From Bradyrhizobium sp. BTAi1 (GTDB taxonomy: Bacteria; Pseudomonadota; Alphaproteobacteria; Rhizobiales; Xanthobacteraceae): DNA of 64,000 nucleotides. The position numbers and the translations under genes are program-made. A model generated the notes under the pieces. That model saw nothing but the letters and a program-made list of their open reading frames with translations, had not been told where the DNA came from and ran no database searches. The stretch covers positions 496,001-560,000 of the forward strand of contig NC_009485.1 of assembly GCF_000015165.1 (NCBI RefSeq), in the 5' to 3' direction. Shown piece by piece: positions 62,747-64,000 of the stretch; position 1 is the first letter of the stretch, and every line of letters starts with the position of its first letter.

Positions 62747-64000
62747 TCAGTTCGCCGTGATCGGCTGACGCCGTTGCGCGCTCACGTCGTCGGCGACATT
62801 CGGCGCGGGCTCGCTTGGTGGGCTGGTCTCGGGCGGCACGATGATGGCGACGAAGCGCTGGCTCGCTCCGGGCCAGCCGAACAGCTTGGTGCGCAGCGAA
62901 ATCTCGGCGCGCACCGACCGCCGCGCCCGCGCCGCGACGGCGCTCATGCCCGAGATGCAGGAGATGTCGGTGTCGTAGCACAAGGCGGACCAGCCCTGCG
63001 CGGTCAGCGCCGCGGCCGGAGTTTGCAGCTCGTACGGATGCACGAGGCTTATCTCATAGCGGGGATGATCCGGGCTGTAGAATGCGGCCGCGAAGGCGAG
63101 CCCGTCATCGCCGCCCACGGCGGCAAGCGGACGGCTCGAGACCGACTGCCAGAGGCGATCGAGCTCCGCCACAGCCGGCTGGTAGAAGTTGCGGCCTTCG
63201 CTGAGCGGCACATAGTTGCGGTACAGCGCGTGAAGGGGGGCTGCGACGGTCGCGGCGAATGCGGCGATGCCGATCGTCGCCGCGGCGAGGTTGATCGTCG
63301 CGGCGCGGGAGGGCTGGTAGCTCGCCCCGCAGACGATCACGATGACAAACAGGAAGACGCCCTGCAGGCCCCATAATGGCGGCATGTCGGTGCCGAACAC
63401 GACCGAGGTCAGGGCGGGCAGGGCGACCGTGCCGATGCTCATCATCGCCAGCAGGCGGAGCCCGGCGCCAAGACTGAGGGCATCGTTCAGCACGCGGGCT
63501 GGACGGGGGCGTGTCATCGCGAGCCAGATCAGTCCGGGAATGCCGCCGATGCCGGCCATCGCCAGAAAGAAGCCTCCGCCTTCGATCAGGGCAGCCGCAC
63601 CCGTCTTGCCGACGTGATGTGTGATGGCGTGCGAGAACGGTTGTGCCCCGGTCATGCCGAGCCAGATCAGATGCGGCGTCAGTGCGGCCAAGCCGGACAG
63701 CGCGGCGACCCACGGCGCCGACGAGGCGAAATAGGCGCGTCGCTCGCGGTGACACAGCGCGGCGATCGCGAAGCTGGCGATCAGGAAGATGGAGTAGTAC
63801 TTCCCGAGCATCGCCAGTGCCGCGGCGAGGCCGGCTGCGATGGCCCATCGGACATTGCGGGTCTCGTACGAGCGCAGGAAACAGTAGGTCGCCAGCGGCC
63901 AGCTCGACAGCAGGACCGCGTTGGCGTTGAAGCGCTGCGCGTGCAGCTGATAGACGGGAAGCAGCATCAGCAGCAGCAACACGATCAGACGCTTGTCGTC
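62747..64000 (-). CDS. GT39-like membrane glycosyltransferase, cut by window edge
   Basis: At least 417 residues seen; the start lies beyond position 64000 (the frame is open to the edge). Multiple membrane helices: MLLLLMLLPVYQLHAQRFNA, WPLATYCFLRSYETRNVRW, IAAGLAAALAMLGKYYSIFL, and later LFVIVIVCGASY, then a ~150-residue soluble C-terminus with YISLVHPYEL-type sequence. The FLRSYETRN--WAIAAGL-A-LA-LGKYYS text is characteristic of GT39/ArnT-type enzymes (polyprenyl-phosphate-sugar to lipid or protein). The catalytic N-terminal loop (first Asp) lies outside the window. Function in lipid A or surface sugar modification is likely but unproved. Confidence 0.7.
   Translation of the reverse strand, partial: DDKRLIVLLLLMLLPVYQLHAQRFNANAVLLSSWPLATYCFLRSYETRNVRWAIAAGLAAALAMLGKYYSIFLIASFAIAALCHRERRAYFASSAPWVAALSGLAALTPHLIWLGMTGAQPFSHAITHHVGKTGAAALIEGGGFFLAMAGIGGIPGLIWLAMTRPRPARVLNDALSLGAGLRLLAMMSIGTVALPALTSVVFGTDMPPLWGLQGVFLFVIVIVCGASYQPSRAATINLAAATIGIAAFAATVAAPLHALYRNYVPLSEGRNFYQPAVAELDRLWQSVSSRPLAAVGGDDGLAFAAAFYSPDHPRYEISLVHPYELQTPAAALTAQGWSALCYDTDISCISGMSAVAARARRSVRAEISLRTKLFGWPGASQRFVAIIVPPETSPPSEPAPNVADDVSAQRRQPITAN

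Noticed and set aside
1..64000. tRNA, rRNA, CRISPR arrays, intact insertion sequences
   Set aside because: None found by eye on either strand; no spaced direct repeats, transposase genes or cloverleaf patterns seen.

Overview
The window looks like a piece of a Bradyrhizobium-type (Nitrobacteraceae, Alphaproteobacteria) chromosome. It is high-GC, carries FlbT-regulated rhizobial flagellin, a large CheA-REC hybrid, many stand-alone receiver domains and methyl-accepting chemotaxis proteins (MCPs), an IpdC/PpdC-type decarboxylase, and interspersed GC-rich hairpin repeats of a kind I associate with Bradyrhizobium. I see no tRNA, rRNA, CRISPR array or intact insertion sequence. The gene at the right end (a GT39-like membrane glycosyltransferase) runs off the window.

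Layout. (1) 1-8.9 kb: mixed metabolic and hypothetical genes: a small secreted protein, a sorbosone-dehydrogenase-like beta-propeller, a Phd/PIN toxin-antitoxin pair next to a decayed type I restriction (HsdR) fragment, DUF3422, DUF2848, a small membrane protein, an indole/phenylpyruvate decarboxylase and an unknown 382-residue protein. (2) 9-34.8 kb: a signalling and motility block: a LuxR-HTH protein with a kinase-like but His-less N-terminus, a Cache hybrid kinase with its response regulator, CheY, a Crp/Fnr regulator, a ChpT-like pseudokinase, flagellin, FlbT, cheA-cheW-cheY-cheR (no cheB), a PilZ-like protein, further response regulators, a 1202-residue PAS hybrid kinase and two MCPs. (3) 34.8-43.3 kb: a divergent GntR regulator and an operon for import and breakdown of a probable sugar acid (NitT/TauT-type ABC transporter, IlvD/Edd dehydratase, RraA-like protein), then a third MCP. 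(4) 43.3-51.2 kb: oligopeptidase B, a MINPP-type phytase, an aminotransferase of the serine/alanine-glyoxylate family, a secreted SNase-like protein and a 587-residue unknown. (5) 51.3-64 kb: an envelope block with two caspase-fold proteins that both lack the catalytic His and Cys, two related periplasmic adaptor proteins, an RND pump, an OmpA-like protein, a SLOG-fold protein and an MBL-fold lactonase-like hydrolase.

How it works together. The strongest unexplained signal is a 14-bp palindrome, CCGTA-N4-TACGG, present six times with both arms perfect. Every copy lies in an intergenic region and five of the six lie beside signalling genes (LuxR-HTH protein, response regulator plus hybrid kinase, CheY, FixJ-like regulator, MCP/response regulator); the sixth precedes a small unknown gene. 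Both LuxR-type HTH proteins in the window have a copy just upstream, so a self-controlled regulon run by one or both is a reasonable hypothesis. The second notable theme is the pair of conserved pseudocaspases beside efflux and OmpA genes. The third is the GntR/sugar-acid operon with a perfect 26-bp operator-like palindrome in its divergent promoter.
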